From: Streptomyces sp. TG1A-60
GTDB taxonomy: Bacteria > Actinomycetota > Actinomycetes > Streptomycetales > Streptomycetaceae
Direction: 5' to 3'
Assembly (NCBI RefSeq): GCF_037201975.1
Contig: NZ_CP147520.1
Span: forward strand, 3,720,001 to 3,784,000
Length of the DNA: 64,000 nt
Each line of letters opens with the position of its first letter. The first letter of the stretch is position 1. The notes beneath the pieces are model-generated. The model was not told where the DNA came from. It ran no database searches and saw nothing but the letters and a program-made list of their open reading frames with translations. Below, piece after piece: positions 49,824 through 60,197 of this stretch. Both the position numbers and the translations under genes were made by a program.

Positions 49824-50489
49824 TCAACCGGGTGAGACCAGCCGGGCCTCGTAGGCGAACACCGCCGCCTGGGTGCGGTCGCGGAGCCCCAGTTTGACCA
49901 GGACCCGGCTCACATGGGTCTTGATCGTGGACTCGGCGACCACCAGGCTCTCGGCTATCTCCGAGTTGGACAGGCCCCGGGCGATGAGGACCAGGACCTC
50001 CGTCTCCCGGTCGGTGAGCTCCCCGTACGCCAGCCGGGCGGCCGACGAGGGGCGGGAGGTCTGGGCCAGCTTGGAGAACTCCGTGATGAGGCGCCTGGTG
50101 ACGGACGGCGCGAGGAGGGCCTCGCCGGCGGCCACCACCCGGACCCCGTCGGCCAGCTGGCGGGCCGAGGCGTCCTTGAGGAGGAAGCCGGAGGCTCCCG
50201 CGCGCAGCGCCTGGTACACGTACTCGTCGAGGTCGAACGTGGTCAGCACCAGCACCTTCGCCCCGCTGTTCGCCGCCATGATCTCCCGGGTGGCCTCGAT
50301 GCCGTTCAGTTCGGGCATCCGGATGTCCATCAGGACGACGTCCGGCGACAGCTCCCGGACCCGGTCGACCGCCTCCCGGCCGTTGACCGCCTCCCCGGCC
50401 ACCTCGATGTCCGGCATGGCGCCGAGCAGCACGGAGAATCCCTCGCGGACCATCATCTGGTCGTCGGCGATCAGCACGCGGATCGTCAT
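49824..50489 (-). CDS. NarL/FixJ-family response regulator
   Basis: 221 residues. Receiver with acidic ADDQ, aspartate in VVLMDIRMPELNG and lysine in FLLKDAS; LuxR-type helix-turn-helix LTDRETEVLVLIARGLSNSEIAESLVVAESTIKTHVSRVL. Start overlaps the histidine kinase stop (ATGA, 50486-50489). Close paralogue of the truncated gene at 51929, suggesting a local duplication. Confidence 0.94.
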   Translation of the reverse strand: MTIRVLIADDQMMVREGFSVLLGAMPDIEVAGEAVNGREAVDRVRELSPDVVLMDIRMPELNGIEATREIMAANSGAKVLVLTTFDLDEYVYQALRAGASGFLLKDASARQLADGVRVVAAGEALLAPSVTRRLITEFSKLAQTSRPSSAARLAYGELTDRETEVLVLIARGLSNSEIAESLVVAESTIKTHVSRVLVKLGLRDRTQAAVFAYEARLVSPG

Positions 50490-51832
50490 GCGCCGGCCTC
50501 GCTCCCGGTGGACACGGGCAGGAACACCGTCACCTCGTACCCTCCGTCCTCCGTCTCGCCCGTCGCCATCTCGCCGTTCAGCATCGTGACGCGCTCGCGC
50601 ATGCCGGTGAGGCCGTGGCCCGCTCCGTGGGTGGACTTCACCAGGGTCACCTCCGGGGACGGGCCGTTGACTACGCGCAGGCCGAGGCCGCCCAGGACGT
50701 AGCCGATCTCCACGCGGGCCGTCGCGCCGGGTGCGTGCCGCAGGGTGTTACTGAGAGCCTCCTGGACGATCCGGTACGCCGACAGCTCCACACCCTGCGG
50801 AAGCTCGCGGACCGCTCCGGTGACCGCCTTGGCGACCGGGAGACCGGCCTCCCGGACGTTGGTGAGCAGGCCGTCGAGGTCGGCGAGGGTGGGCTGGGGG
50901 GCGTCCGGGGCCTCGTAGTCCTCGGCGCGGACGACCCCGAGGACGCGGCGCAGCTCGGTGAGGGCGGCCACCGCGTTCTCCCGGATCGTGGCGAAGGCCT
51001 GCTCCAGCTCCGGCGGCGGGTTCTCCACGCGGTAGGGGGCGGCCTCGGCCTGGATGGCGACCACCGACATGTGGTGGGCGACCACGTCGTGCAGCTCGCG
51101 GGCGATCGTGGTGCGCTCCTCCAGGAGGGTGCGCTTGGAGCGCTCGTGCGCGGTCACCGTCTGCTGGGCGGTCACCTCCTGCCGGGCCGTGCGGCGTATG
51201 GTCAGGGCGGCGGCGGCCAGCAGGGTCATGGCGGAGACGATGAGCATCGGGCCCGTGTTCGACGCGTAGTGGCCCCCGCCGAGGGCGCCTCCGACGAACA
51301 GCCCGTACGCCGCGGTCAGGCCCCACATCCAGGCGGCCGTGCGCGGCCGGGTGCGCAGTGCCACGACCGTCATCACCACGAGGTGGGCCGCGAAGTTGCC
51401 CCTTGCCCACGGCCAGTCATCCCACATGTCGCTGAACATCACGGCCAGGGGGTTCGCGGCCATGGACGCCCAGAAGGCCGCCACGGGCCGGACCAGCGTC
51501 AGCAGGACCGGGCACAGGGCGAGGAAGGCAGCCACCGTCGCAGGGAACCCGCCACCGCCGCCGGCGGTAGCGGCGGTGGCCATCGAGAACAGGCCGGCCG
51601 CCACCACGGCCGCGTGCGGGACCCAGGCCGCGTACTCGCGGAGGCGGCCGGACAACCGGCCGGTGAACGGGCCGTCCGTCTTCATCGCGGGCAGCGGTCG
51701 GTAGGCGAACGCGTCGTGGAACAGGTCCTGCCGGAGCCTGCGCCACACGTCCACCGCCATGCGGAACTCCGGGCTTGTCGGCTTCCCCCCGCCGCGCGAG
51801 GGCATCGTCTGCGTCTGGGTCGTCTCGGTCAC
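50486..51832 (-). CDS. Sensor histidine kinase (HisKA_3 type)
   Basis: 448 residues. About five membrane helices (residues 70-220, e.g. AAVVAAGLFSMATAATAGG and LIVSAMTLLAAAALTI), the dimerisation box RTTIARELHDVVAHHMSVVAIQAE with the phospho-acceptor His, and a HATPase_c ending GHGLTGMRERVTML. Partner of the NarL regulator at 49824. Such pairs in Streptomyces often control ABC exporters, none of which is adjacent here. Confidence 0.93.
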   Translation of the reverse strand: MTETTQTQTMPSRGGGKPTSPEFRMAVDVWRRLRQDLFHDAFAYRPLPAMKTDGPFTGRLSGRLREYAAWVPHAAVVAAGLFSMATAATAGGGGGFPATVAAFLALCPVLLTLVRPVAAFWASMAANPLAVMFSDMWDDWPWARGNFAAHLVVMTVVALRTRPRTAAWMWGLTAAYGLFVGGALGGGHYASNTGPMLIVSAMTLLAAAALTIRRTARQEVTAQQTVTAHERSKRTLLEERTTIARELHDVVAHHMSVVAIQAEAAPYRVENPPPELEQAFATIRENAVAALTELRRVLGVVRAEDYEAPDAPQPTLADLDGLLTNVREAGLPVAKAVTGAVRELPQGVELSAYRIVQEALSNTLRHAPGATARVEIGYVLGGLGLRVVNGPSPEVTLVKSTHGAGHGLTGMRERVTMLNGEMATGETEDGGYEVTVFLPVSTGSEAGA

Positions 51833-51928
51833 GTACAGAACGGTATGCGCACCCCGAGGTCGCGGTCGTCCCCAGCGAGAGGGTTCCCGGGCGTCCCTCT
51901 CAGGTACTACGGGGCCCCGGGGTCCGCC

Positions 51929-52243
51929 TCAATACCCCGACGGCCGCACCAGTCCCGACTCGTACGCGAACACCGCCGCCTGCGTCCGGTCCCTCAGGCC
52001 CAGCTCCACCAGGATCCGGCCCACATGGGTCTTCACCGTCTGCTCGGCGACGAACAGGTGCCTGGAGATCTCCGCGTTCGACAGGCCCTGCGCGATCAGA
52101 GCGAGCACCTCCGTCTCCCGCTCGGTCAGGTCACCCATCCGTTCCTTGAGCGGGGCGCGGGGCCGGTCGTCCAGCCGGGAGAACTCGGCGATCAGCTTGC
52201 GGGTGACGACCGGGGCGAGCAGCGCGTCGCCGGCCGCGATCAC
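51929..52243 (-). pseudogene. Truncated NarL-type response regulator (DNA-binding half only)
   Basis: 104 residues from GTG 52243: VIAAGDALLAPVVTRKLIAEFSRL, then a complete LuxR helix-turn-helix (LTERETEVLALIAQGLSNAEISRHLFVAEQTVKTHVGRIL). The receiver domain with its aspartate is gone; the frame upstream (PYLAEAVR) runs for a few residues of homology and then loses it. The surviving half is very similar to 49824-50489. It might still bind DNA constitutively, but a deletion remnant is the simplest reading. Confidence 0.75.
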
Positions 52244-52329
52244 CCGGACCGCCTCGGCGAGGTAGGGCCGGGGGTCGCTCCTGCGGGTATGACCCGGGGA
52301 TCTCTCCTACGGGCACCCAGGAAAGCCGC

Positions 52330-53196
52330 TCACCACGCCAGTTGCGCGATCTCCTCCACCACCACCGCGCACGCGTCCGCCGCCGGGTCGATGAGCGGGA
52401 AGTGCCCCACGTCCTCCAGCAGCGTCACCCCCACCATCTCCCCGGCCTTCGCCGCCGCGTCCGCGTACGACTCGGCCACCGCCTGCGGCACGTCGACGTC
52501 CGTGCGTCCCTGGACGAGGGTGGTGGCGATGCCGGTGGGCAGCAGCAGCGCCGGGTCCGCGTACGGCTGCCGTTCGGCGAAGTGCTCGTCTCCACCCAGG
52601 AGTTGCCGTACGGCGCCGCCGCACACACCCAGTTTGTCGGCGACCGCGAAGTCCGCGATCGGGGCGAGGGCGACCACACCGCGCAGGGCCGCCGGGCCGC
52701 CGGCGCGCCAGGGCGAGTCGGCGGGCAGGACGTGCCGGGCCGCGGCCCACAGGGCGAGGTGCCCGCCCGCCGAGTGGCCGGTGAGGACCGTACGGCGCGG
52801 GTCGGCCTGCGGCAGCAGTTCCCGGACGAGCGCCGGTAGGGCGTCCAGCGCGGCCGCGACGTCGTCGAAGGTGTCGGGCCAGCGGCCCGCGCCGGAGTCG
52901 TCGTCACCGCCGCGCCGGTACTCGGCACTGGCCACGGCGAACCCGCGCCGGGCGAGAAACTCCGCGAACGGGCTGATGTGGCGCCGGTCGTACGGCGCCA
53001 GCCAGGCACCGCCGTGCAGCACGAGGACGACCGGGGCGGGCCCGCCCGGGCCGGCCGCCCCGCGCGGGGCATAGAAGTCGATCACCTGGTCGGGGTGGTC
53101 GCCGTAGGCGGCGGTGGCGTCGGGGGCGACGGGCGCGTGGGAGAACGCCGACTTCTCCTCGGCAGCGGCCCGTGCCGCTGCGACGTCGTCCGTCAT
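52330..53196 (-). CDS. kynB: Alpha/beta hydrolase, probable kynurenine formamidase
   Basis: 288 residues. Oxyanion motif LHGGAWLAPYDRR, nucleophile in GHSAGGHLALW, aspartate in VQGRTDVDVP and histidine in EDVGHFPLIDP form a full catalytic set. Its position beside kynureninase and tryptophan dioxygenase identifies the likely step: N-formylkynurenine to kynurenine. A terminator after kynU (53380-53407) separates it from those two genes, so it probably has its own promoter in 53197-53380. Confidence 0.8.
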   Translation of the reverse strand: MTDDVAAARAAAEEKSAFSHAPVAPDATAAYGDHPDQVIDFYAPRGAAGPGGPAPVVLVLHGGAWLAPYDRRHISPFAEFLARRGFAVASAEYRRGGDDDSGAGRWPDTFDDVAAALDALPALVRELLPQADPRRTVLTGHSAGGHLALWAAARHVLPADSPWRAGGPAALRGVVALAPIADFAVADKLGVCGGAVRQLLGGDEHFAERQPYADPALLLPTGIATTLVQGRTDVDVPQAVAESYADAAAKAGEMVGVTLLEDVGHFPLIDPAADACAVVVEEIAQLAW

Positions 53197-53379
53197 GCTC
53201 CAACCTCTCAGCGTTCAAACGTATGTGGCGGACCAGGTGGGGATTGGCCGTTGGCCGGGACGGTATCAGGCGCGTGACATGCGCGGACACGGGGATGTCA
53301 CGCTCGGTGAAGCTCAAACTGTTCTGTCGTTTCCTTGCGGCGGTGGGGAGTTGGGGCTTCCGGCCGCCCGCCCGGTGCG

Positions 53380-53407
53380 AACGGCCCCCGCGGCGGCGGG
53401 GGCCGTT
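53380..53407 (-). terminator. Terminator of the tryptophan dioxygenase-kynureninase operon
   Basis: AACGGCCCCCGC (53380-53391) pairs with GCGGGGGCCGTT (53396-53407) over a GGCG loop, ~20 bp past the kynU stop. Confidence 0.88.
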
Positions 53408-53427
53408 CACCGTTCGTCACCGGGAAC

Positions 53428-54639
53428 TCACGCCAGCGTCTCCGCCAGAACCCGCGCCGCCCGCTCCACGTCGGCGAAGCCCACGTACAGCGGCGTGAAG
53501 CCGAAGCGCAGCACGTCCGGCGTCCGGAAGTCGCCGACCACACCCCGCTCGATGAGCCGTTTCATCACGTCACCGGCCCCGTCGCAGCGCAGGGCGATCT
53601 GGCTGCCCCGCTCCGCGTGCGGCACCGGCGTCAGGTACTCGACCCTGCCCTCGGGCACGTACTCGGCCACGCAGTCCAGGAAGAAGTCCGTCAGCGCGAG
53701 CGACTTGGCCCGCACCGCCTCGACCGGCACCCCGTCCCACACCTCCAGAGCCGCCTCCAGGGCGAGCATGGAGAGGATGTCCGGCGTGCCGACCCGGCCG
53801 CGCAGGGCGCCGGGGGCCGGCTCGTACCCGCTCCGCATCCCGAACGGCTCGGCATGGGAGTTCCAGCCGGGCAGCGGGGAGTCGAAGCGGTCCTGAAGCT
53901 CCCGGCGCACGTACAGGTACGCCGGTGAACCCGGCCCGCCGTTCAGGTACTTGTAGGTGCAGCCGACCGCCAGATCCACGCCGTGCTCGTCCAGCCCCAC
54001 CGGCAGTGCGCCCGCGCTGTGGCACAGGTCCCAGACGACGTACGCGCCCGCCCCGTGCACGGCGGCCGTCAGCGCCGGCAGGTCGTGCAGCCGGCCGGTG
54101 CGGTAGTCGACGTGGTTGAGGAGGACGGCGGCGGTACGGTCGCCCAGCGCGCCCGGCACCTCCGCCGGTGCCACCGGCCGCAGCGTGCAGCCGGTCATCC
54201 GGGCGGCGGACTCCGCGATGTACCCGTCGGTGGGGAAGGTCGTGGCGTCGACGAGGATCTCGTCGCGGCCCTGCCCGGCGAGCCGCACCGCCCCCACAAG
54301 TGCCTTGAAGACATTGACACTTGTCGAGTCGCCCACCACGATCTGCCCGGGCGCCGCTCCGACCAGCGGCGCGATCCGGTCCCCGATCCGCTCGGGCGCG
54401 GTCCACCAGCCGCTCTCCTCCCAGGACCGGATGCGCAGCTCACCCCACTGGCGGCGTACGACGTCCTCGACCCGCGCGGGAACGACGGCCGGCAGCGCGC
54501 CGAGCGAGTTGCCGTCGAGATAGACCCCCGCGGCGTCAGCCGCATGATCAGACGCAGTGTCGAGGACGAAGGCGTCCCGCTTGCCGCGCAGGTCGTCGGC
54601 GGCGTCCAGCTTCTCCGCACGCATCGCGAGTTCAGACAT
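53428..54639 (-). CDS. kynU: Kynureninase
   Basis: 403 residues from ATG 54639 (MSELAMRAEKLDAADDLRGKRDAFVL). PLP-fold motifs YLDGNSLGALP, VGDSTSVNVFKAL, LNHVDYRTGRLHD, WDLCHSAGALP and the Schiff-base lysine in GCTYKYLNGGPGSPAYLYV. Cleaves kynurenine to anthranilate and alanine. Overlaps the tryptophan dioxygenase gene by eight bases. In Streptomyces, anthranilate from this route can feed antibiotics or be degraded; no such cluster is beside it. Confidence 0.96.
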   Translation of the reverse strand: MSELAMRAEKLDAADDLRGKRDAFVLDTASDHAADAAGVYLDGNSLGALPAVVPARVEDVVRRQWGELRIRSWEESGWWTAPERIGDRIAPLVGAAPGQIVVGDSTSVNVFKALVGAVRLAGQGRDEILVDATTFPTDGYIAESAARMTGCTLRPVAPAEVPGALGDRTAAVLLNHVDYRTGRLHDLPALTAAVHGAGAYVVWDLCHSAGALPVGLDEHGVDLAVGCTYKYLNGGPGSPAYLYVRRELQDRFDSPLPGWNSHAEPFGMRSGYEPAPGALRGRVGTPDILSMLALEAALEVWDGVPVEAVRAKSLALTDFFLDCVAEYVPEGRVEYLTPVPHAERGSQIALRCDGAGDVMKRLIERGVVGDFRTPDVLRFGFTPLYVGFADVERAARVLAETLA

Positions 54640-55477
54640 GGGAGCGCGCCGTCCACAGCTCGGGGAACACGTGCTTCTGCGCCCGCTTCTCCAGCCAGGC
54701 CACTCCGGCGGAACCGCCCGTGCCGGTCTTGGCGCCCATCGCGCGGCGGGTGGCGACGAGGTGGTCGTTGCGCCAGCGCCACACCAGCTCGGCGACATCG
54801 CTCAACGCCTCGCCGAGCCGGGCGAGTTCGTCGCCCTCGTCGCCCGAGTAGACGGCCGTCCAGGCGGCCTCCACCTCCGGGGACGGCTCGTAGCGCAGCG
54901 ACACGTCGCGCCCCAGCACGGCCTGAGGGATGTCGTACCCGCGCCGCGCGAGCAGTCGCACCACCTCGTCGTACAGGCTCGGCTCGTGCAGCGCCTTCTC
55001 CAGCTCGGCGTGCAGGCGGGGCGCGCCCCGGTGCGGGACCAGCATGGACGCGGACTTGTCGCCGAGCAGGAACTCCATGCGCCGGTACATCGCCGACTGG
55101 AAGCCGGAGCCCTCGCCGAGGGCGGACCGGTACGAGTTGAACTGGGCCGGCGTGAGCTGGCCGAGCGGCTTCCAGGAGGCGTTGAGCGCCTCCAGCTCGC
55201 GTACGGACCTCTTCAGCGCGGCGGTGGCGGTCGGTACGTCCTCACCCCGCAGCGCTCGCGCCGCCGTCTCCCACTCGTGGACGAGGACGGTGAACCACAG
55301 CTCCATCACCTGGGTCGTGACCAGGAAGACCATCTCTCCGGGGTCGTCGGAGAGGGGGTGCTGGAGGTGGGTGAGCACGTCCGCCCTGACGTAGTCCTCG
55401 TACGGGGTCGTGCCGTGGAAATCGAGATGCGGGGTCTCGGGCTCCGAAGCCTCGTGGGGCTGAGCCTGGTGGGACAT
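54632..55477 (-). CDS. kynA: Tryptophan 2,3-dioxygenase
   Basis: 281 residues from ATG 55477, with AGGAG six bases upstream. Heme-dioxygenase family motifs: TPYEDYVRADVLTHLQHP, the heme-binding region ELWFTVLVHEWE, FNSYRSALGEGSGFQSAMYRRMEFLLGDK, and VWRWRNDHLVATRRAMG with GTGGSAGVAWL at the end. First step of tryptophan breakdown to N-formylkynurenine. Operon with kynU. Confidence 0.96.
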   Translation of the reverse strand: MSHQAQPHEASEPETPHLDFHGTTPYEDYVRADVLTHLQHPLSDDPGEMVFLVTTQVMELWFTVLVHEWETAARALRGEDVPTATAALKRSVRELEALNASWKPLGQLTPAQFNSYRSALGEGSGFQSAMYRRMEFLLGDKSASMLVPHRGAPRLHAELEKALHEPSLYDEVVRLLARRGYDIPQAVLGRDVSLRYEPSPEVEAAWTAVYSGDEGDELARLGEALSDVAELVWRWRNDHLVATRRAMGAKTGTGGSAGVAWLEKRAQKHVFPELWTARSHV

Positions 55478-55584
55478 CGCTGTCTCCTGCTGTGTACTCC
55501 GGGTAGCGGTCCGCCCCTGCCGATTCCGACACGGGGGCCCCGGTCCCCACCGGCATGGTCGGGGATCCGGCCACACGATCGCAA

Positions 55585-55611
55585 GGTCCGCCTGGTCACC
55601 CCGGGCGGACC
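55585..55611 (-). terminator. Terminator after the orphan DUF3151-like tail
   Basis: GGTCCGCC (55585-55592) pairs with GGCGGACC (55604-55611). It follows the orphan 3' tail on the minus strand and looks like the original gene's terminator. Confidence 0.55.
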
Positions 55612-55627
55612 TGCGACAAAGCCCCGG

Positions 55628-55705
55628 TCAGCTCAGGGTCTGCGCCGCCGTCGGGGAGGAGTCCTTCAGGAACTGCGAGCAGCGATCGTACTCCTCCTGC
55701 TCGCG
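55628..55705 (-). pseudogene. Orphan 3' end of a DUF3151-type gene
   Basis: The last ~24 codons of a minus frame read REQEEYDRCSQFLKDSSPTAAQ-TLS-stop. The intact DUF3151 gene at 56831 ends ETERCWQFLKDSSAEA, so the tail is a second copy of that terminus, in the opposite orientation. At DNA level GCAGTTCCT-AAGGAC is shared with one mismatch. Beyond the tail the DNA changes to the integrase terminator. It is most simply the stub left when an element integrated into, or rearranged, a DUF3151 gene. Confidence 0.6.
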
Positions 55706-55715
55706 TGAACGAACG

Positions 55716-55748
55716 AAGCCGGGCCCCAGTCGCAATGGGGCCCGGCTT
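55716..55748 (-). terminator. Terminator of the integrase gene
   Basis: AAGCCGGGCCCC (55716-55727) pairs with GGGGCCCGGCTT (55737-55748) around a 9-nt loop, 8 bp beyond the integrase stop. Confidence 0.85.
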
Positions 55749-55755
55749 CCGTCTG

Positions 55756-56795
55756 TCACCTGAGCACCGGCTCGATGTCCGCCGGGTCGAAGATCGGCCC
55801 GTTCGACGCGGGCTTGATGCCGACCGCGCGGAAGACCTTGAGGACGGCGGCGCGCTGCTGCTCGATCGTCAGTTTCTCCCACCGCGCCCGTATGTCGATG
55901 GGGCCGGCCGAAAAGGTCGCGACCTCCGCACGGTGCAGGGCTCGCTCCCGGTGCAGTTCCGCGATCGGCTTCTCCAGGTCCTCGGTGAGCGCGATGTAGC
56001 GGGCGGCCGACATGCGCTCTTCCTGCCACGCCTGCTTGAAGTCGGCCATGTTCCGTTCCAGAGAGGCAAGTTGCTCCTCCTTGGTCCATTCCGGCGCGTG
56101 CTCACGGACGCTCGCGAGCGCCTTGTCCGAGCTGAGGAACACCGCGTTCCTGACGAGGCGGTCGACCGGTTCACCGGCCCTGGCCACTCCCCCGCATCCC
56201 CCGTCGTTCTTACCGGGGCACGCGTACCTGAACTGCGATGACGTCTTCGACTTCCGGTACGACGGGAAGGCCCGCATCTTGGCACCGCACCTTCCGCACC
56301 GAGCGATGCCGGAGAGAAGGTACTTGGTGGCGTAGTCCCGTACGTCCCGCCCCTCCCCCTCTCGCCGAACCTTCTCCGTGAGCAGGTACCAGTCGTCGGG
56401 GGTGACGATCGGCTCCCAGTCGCCGACGACGGGCTCACCACTCTCGTCCAGGAACAACTCACCCTGGTGCATCCGGTATCCGCAGATCCGCGGGTTCATC
56501 AGCATCCGCTTGATCTTGGAGTCGTCGAAGAGACCGCCGCTGTGCGACCTCACCCCTAGCCCCGCCACTCACGCGCGATCGACGCCCAGCGGATGCCGCC
56601 CAGGAAGTCCTTCACCGCCTTGCGGAGGTTCTCGGCCTCTTCCGGCACCAGCGTCCTGCGGTCCTCGCGGTTCCATCCGTACGGCGCCCGGCCACCGGGG
56701 AGCTTGCCCTGCGCCGCCAGTTCCAGATGCTTGCGCTTCCTACGCCGCGAGGTGTCCGCCGAGGACTTGTTGGCGATGGTGACCCTGATGCGCAT
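55756..56795 (-). pseudogene. Large serine integrase, truncated and frameshifted
   Basis: Two frames together give the C-terminal two thirds of a phage/ICE-type serine recombinase. The right ORF (56556-56795) has RRRKRKHLELAAQGKLPGG followed by APYGW, the start of the recombinase domain. After a stop at 56556, the left ORF continues from about 56568: KIKRMLMNPRICGYR, a zinc ribbon (CGRCGAK...CPGKNDGGC), then a coiled-coil region (LERNMADFKQAWQEERMSAARY) and ending. One added base near 56558 would join them. The resolvase catalytic domain with its serine is missing, so it cannot recombine DNA. It ends a few bases before the DUF3151 start. Confidence 0.8.
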
Positions 56796-56830
56796 CCCGA
56801 AGGCCCATCCCCAAGTGGCAGACTGCTTCT

Positions 56831-57250
56831 ATGACGACGCACAAGAACCTGCTCGGCGGCCCGGACCCGACCTACCTGCCGGAGAACGAAGAGGCGTACC
56901 GCCTGCTGGGCGAGGAGTCCCAACCGCCGGTCGAGGTCGCGGCGAAGCACCCTACGTTCTCGCTCGCCTGGGCCATGCTCGCCGACGACGCCTTCGAGGC
57001 GGGGCGAGTGGTCGAGTCGTACGCGTACGCCCGGACCGGCTATCACCGCGGCCTGGACTCCCTGCGCCGAGCCGGGTGGAAGGGGCATGGCCCCATCCCT
57101 TGGGACCACCGGGCCAATCGCGGATTCCTGCGTTGCCTCGCCGCCCTTGCCCGTGCCGCGGGCGAGATCAACGAGAAGGACGAGACGGAACGTTGCTGGC
57201 AGTTCCTCAAGGACAGCAGCGCCGAGGCGTACACGGAGCTGAAGCGGTAG
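56831..57250 (+). CDS. DUF3151 family protein
   Basis: 139 residues: MTTHKNLLGGPDPTYLP, then the core PTFSLAWAMLADDAFEAG, VESYAYARTGYHRGLDSLRRAGWKGHGPIPW and NRGFLRCLAALARAAGEI. Complete and well conserved, so probably functional; function unknown in the family. It is the only plus-strand gene in this stretch and abuts the integrase stub. Its C-terminus (CWQFLKDSSAEAYTELKR) differs from the more usual-looking tail at 55628, as if the end had been exchanged by integration. Confidence 0.85.
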   Translation: MTTHKNLLGGPDPTYLPENEEAYRLLGEESQPPVEVAAKHPTFSLAWAMLADDAFEAGRVVESYAYARTGYHRGLDSLRRAGWKGHGPIPWDHRANRGFLRCLAALARAAGEINEKDETERCWQFLKDSSAEAYTELKR

Positions 57251-57270
57251 TCGCCGCAGCTGAAACGTCT

Positions 57271-57303
57271 GTGCCGCCGTCACTCAGGCAGCGGCGGCGG
57301 CAC
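57271..57303. terminator. Hairpin between DUF3151 and MFS genes
   Basis: GTGCCGCCG (57271-57279) pairs with CGGCGGCAC (57295-57303). Confidence 0.5.
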
Positions 57304-57363
57304 GGGATGCGGAAACTGCACGATCACACCTCGCCCCCGCCGTGGGCTGCCGCCCCTGCCCCG

Positions 57364-58835
57364 CTACTTGTCCGTGGCCTCGTCCGGCTGCGGGCCCTCC
57401 AGGGGTGGTGACGTCACGCAGGCGTGGGTGTGGCATTCGGGGTGGTGGCAGTCCGGAGCGGGGCGGCGGACGGTGGTGTAGGCGAGGGCTGACGCGGTGA
57501 CCAGGGTGGCCGCGCAGGCGATCATCGCCGTGGCGAAGGCGGTGTCGAACCGGGCGGGTGAGCGGTAGGCCTCGGGGCCCATGCCGGCGATCAGGGGGAG
57601 GGCGGCCACGGCGAGGAGGCCGGCGGCGCGGGCGGCGGCGTTGTTGATGCCGCTGGCGAGGCCGGCGTGGTCGGTGGTGACGGAGGCGAGGACGGTGGCG
57701 GTCAGCGGCGCGACAAGGGTGACCATGCCGAGGCCCATGACCAGCAGAGCGGGGAGGACGTCCGCCGCGTACGAGGCTTCGGGGCCCACCCGGAGCATCA
57801 GCAGGACGCCCGCCGCACACAGCAGAGGGCCGACGGTGAGGGGGATGCGCGGGCCGACGCGTTCGCCGAGGGCACCCGCGCGGGCGGAGAGGACGAGCAT
57901 CAGGACGGTGATGGGGAGCAGGGCCGCACCGGCTCCGAGGGCCGAGTAGCCGGAGACCACCTGGAGCTGGAGGGCGGTGAGGAAGAAGAAGCCGCTGAAG
58001 GCCGCGTACACGAACAGGGTGACGATGTTGACCGCCGTGAACTGGCGGGACCCGAATATCTCCGGCGGCATCATCGGGTCGGCACGGTGGCGTTCCACGT
58101 GGACGAAGGCCACGGCAGCCGCCACGCCGGCGAGTGCGGTGGCCACGACCGTCACCGAGCCCGCTCGGGCCTCGATCAGCGAGTAGGTGAGGAACGCGAG
58201 GGACGCGGCACCGAGCGTGGCGCCCAGGACGTCGAAGCCTCCGGCGTGACCGCGGCCGTCCGCCGACTCCGGTACGTGGCGGGCGGCGACCGGGACGCAG
58301 AGGAGTGCCAGGGGGACGTTCAGCAGGAAGATCCAGCGCCAGCCGGGACCGTCCACCAGCCAGCCGCCGAGGAACGGACCGACGGCCGCGCCGATGCCGC
58401 CGAAGCCGGACCACAGGCCCACCGCCCTGGCCCTGTCGTCGGGGTGGAAGGAGGCTTGGATGAGGGCGAGGGAGCCGGGGGTGAGGAGTGCGCCGCCCAC
58501 GCCCTGGAGGGCTCGGGCGGCGATCAGCACGCCGGCGTTCGGGGCGATGCCGCAGAGGAGTGAGGCCACGGCGAACCACACCACGCCCACGACGAAGATC
58601 TTGCGGCGGCCGAAACGGTCGCCCAACGCGCCGCCGAGGAGGATCAGGCCGGCGAGGGTGAGCATGTACGCGTTGACGGTCCACTGGAGGGCGGCGAGGT
58701 CGGCTTCCAGGTCCAGGCCGATGCGGGGGAGGGCGACGTTGACGACCGTCGAGTCCAGCATGGCCATGCTGGAGCCGAGCACCGTGGTCAGCAGAATCCA
58801 CTTGCCCCGGGGGAGGCCAGGCGTACGTCGGCCAT
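57364..58835 (-). CDS. MFS drug-efflux transporter (DHA2-like), frameshifted near the start
   Basis: About 490 residues with 14 hydrophobic segments. LGSSMAMLDSTVVNVALPRIG (TM1), LGGALGDRFGRRKIFV (loop 2-3 motif A), and ALQGVGGALLTPGSLALI. The C-terminus carries HHPECHTHAC, possibly metal-binding. The proper beginning, ATG 58835 MADVRLASP, is in another frame and stops at 58788; one extra G in the run 58809-58813 gives MADVRLASPRGKWILLTT, continuous with the rest and matching relatives. As sequenced, translation could start only inside TM1 (58782). Confidence 0.88.
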
Positions 58836-59174
58836 GGTCGGAATCATCTCCCTTACGGGGGCGATCGGGCCAGGTGTGCGGGTGCGCGAGGTGAGCGGGT
58901 GCGGGAGCTGAACGTGCCCGGAGCCGTGGGACGGGCGGTGAGGGTGCGGGCCGGGCGGGATCGCGCGGCCCGCACCCTCATGGGGTGCCGCCGCGCCCAC
59001 CCTCCCCGCTCTCGACTTCGCTCGACCGGGAGGGACCCCCATCGCCCAAGCGACACGGCGGCCCGTCAGCCAGGGCGGTCGGGACAGCCGGGGCTGGCCC
59101 CCGACGCGGCTGCTGCCCGCGGTCGCTCGTGCGGCTGCGGGCAGGGATGGCGGCGAGGCCGCCATCCCTACGAC
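58836..59174. other. Intergenic region with hairpins between MFS and fba
   Basis: 339 bp, no gene. TGAGGGTGCGGGCC and its complement form a perfect 14-bp stem (about 58938-58980), and CTGCCCGC...GCGGGCAG (about 59113-59144) precedes the fba terminator. Presumably also the MFS promoter. Confidence 0.5.
59144..59168 (-). terminator. Terminator after fba
   Basis: GGGATGGCGG (59144-59153) pairs with CCGCCATCCC (59159-59168) over CGAGG, seven bases past the fba stop. Confidence 0.85.
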
Positions 59175-60197
<1,023 letters not shown>

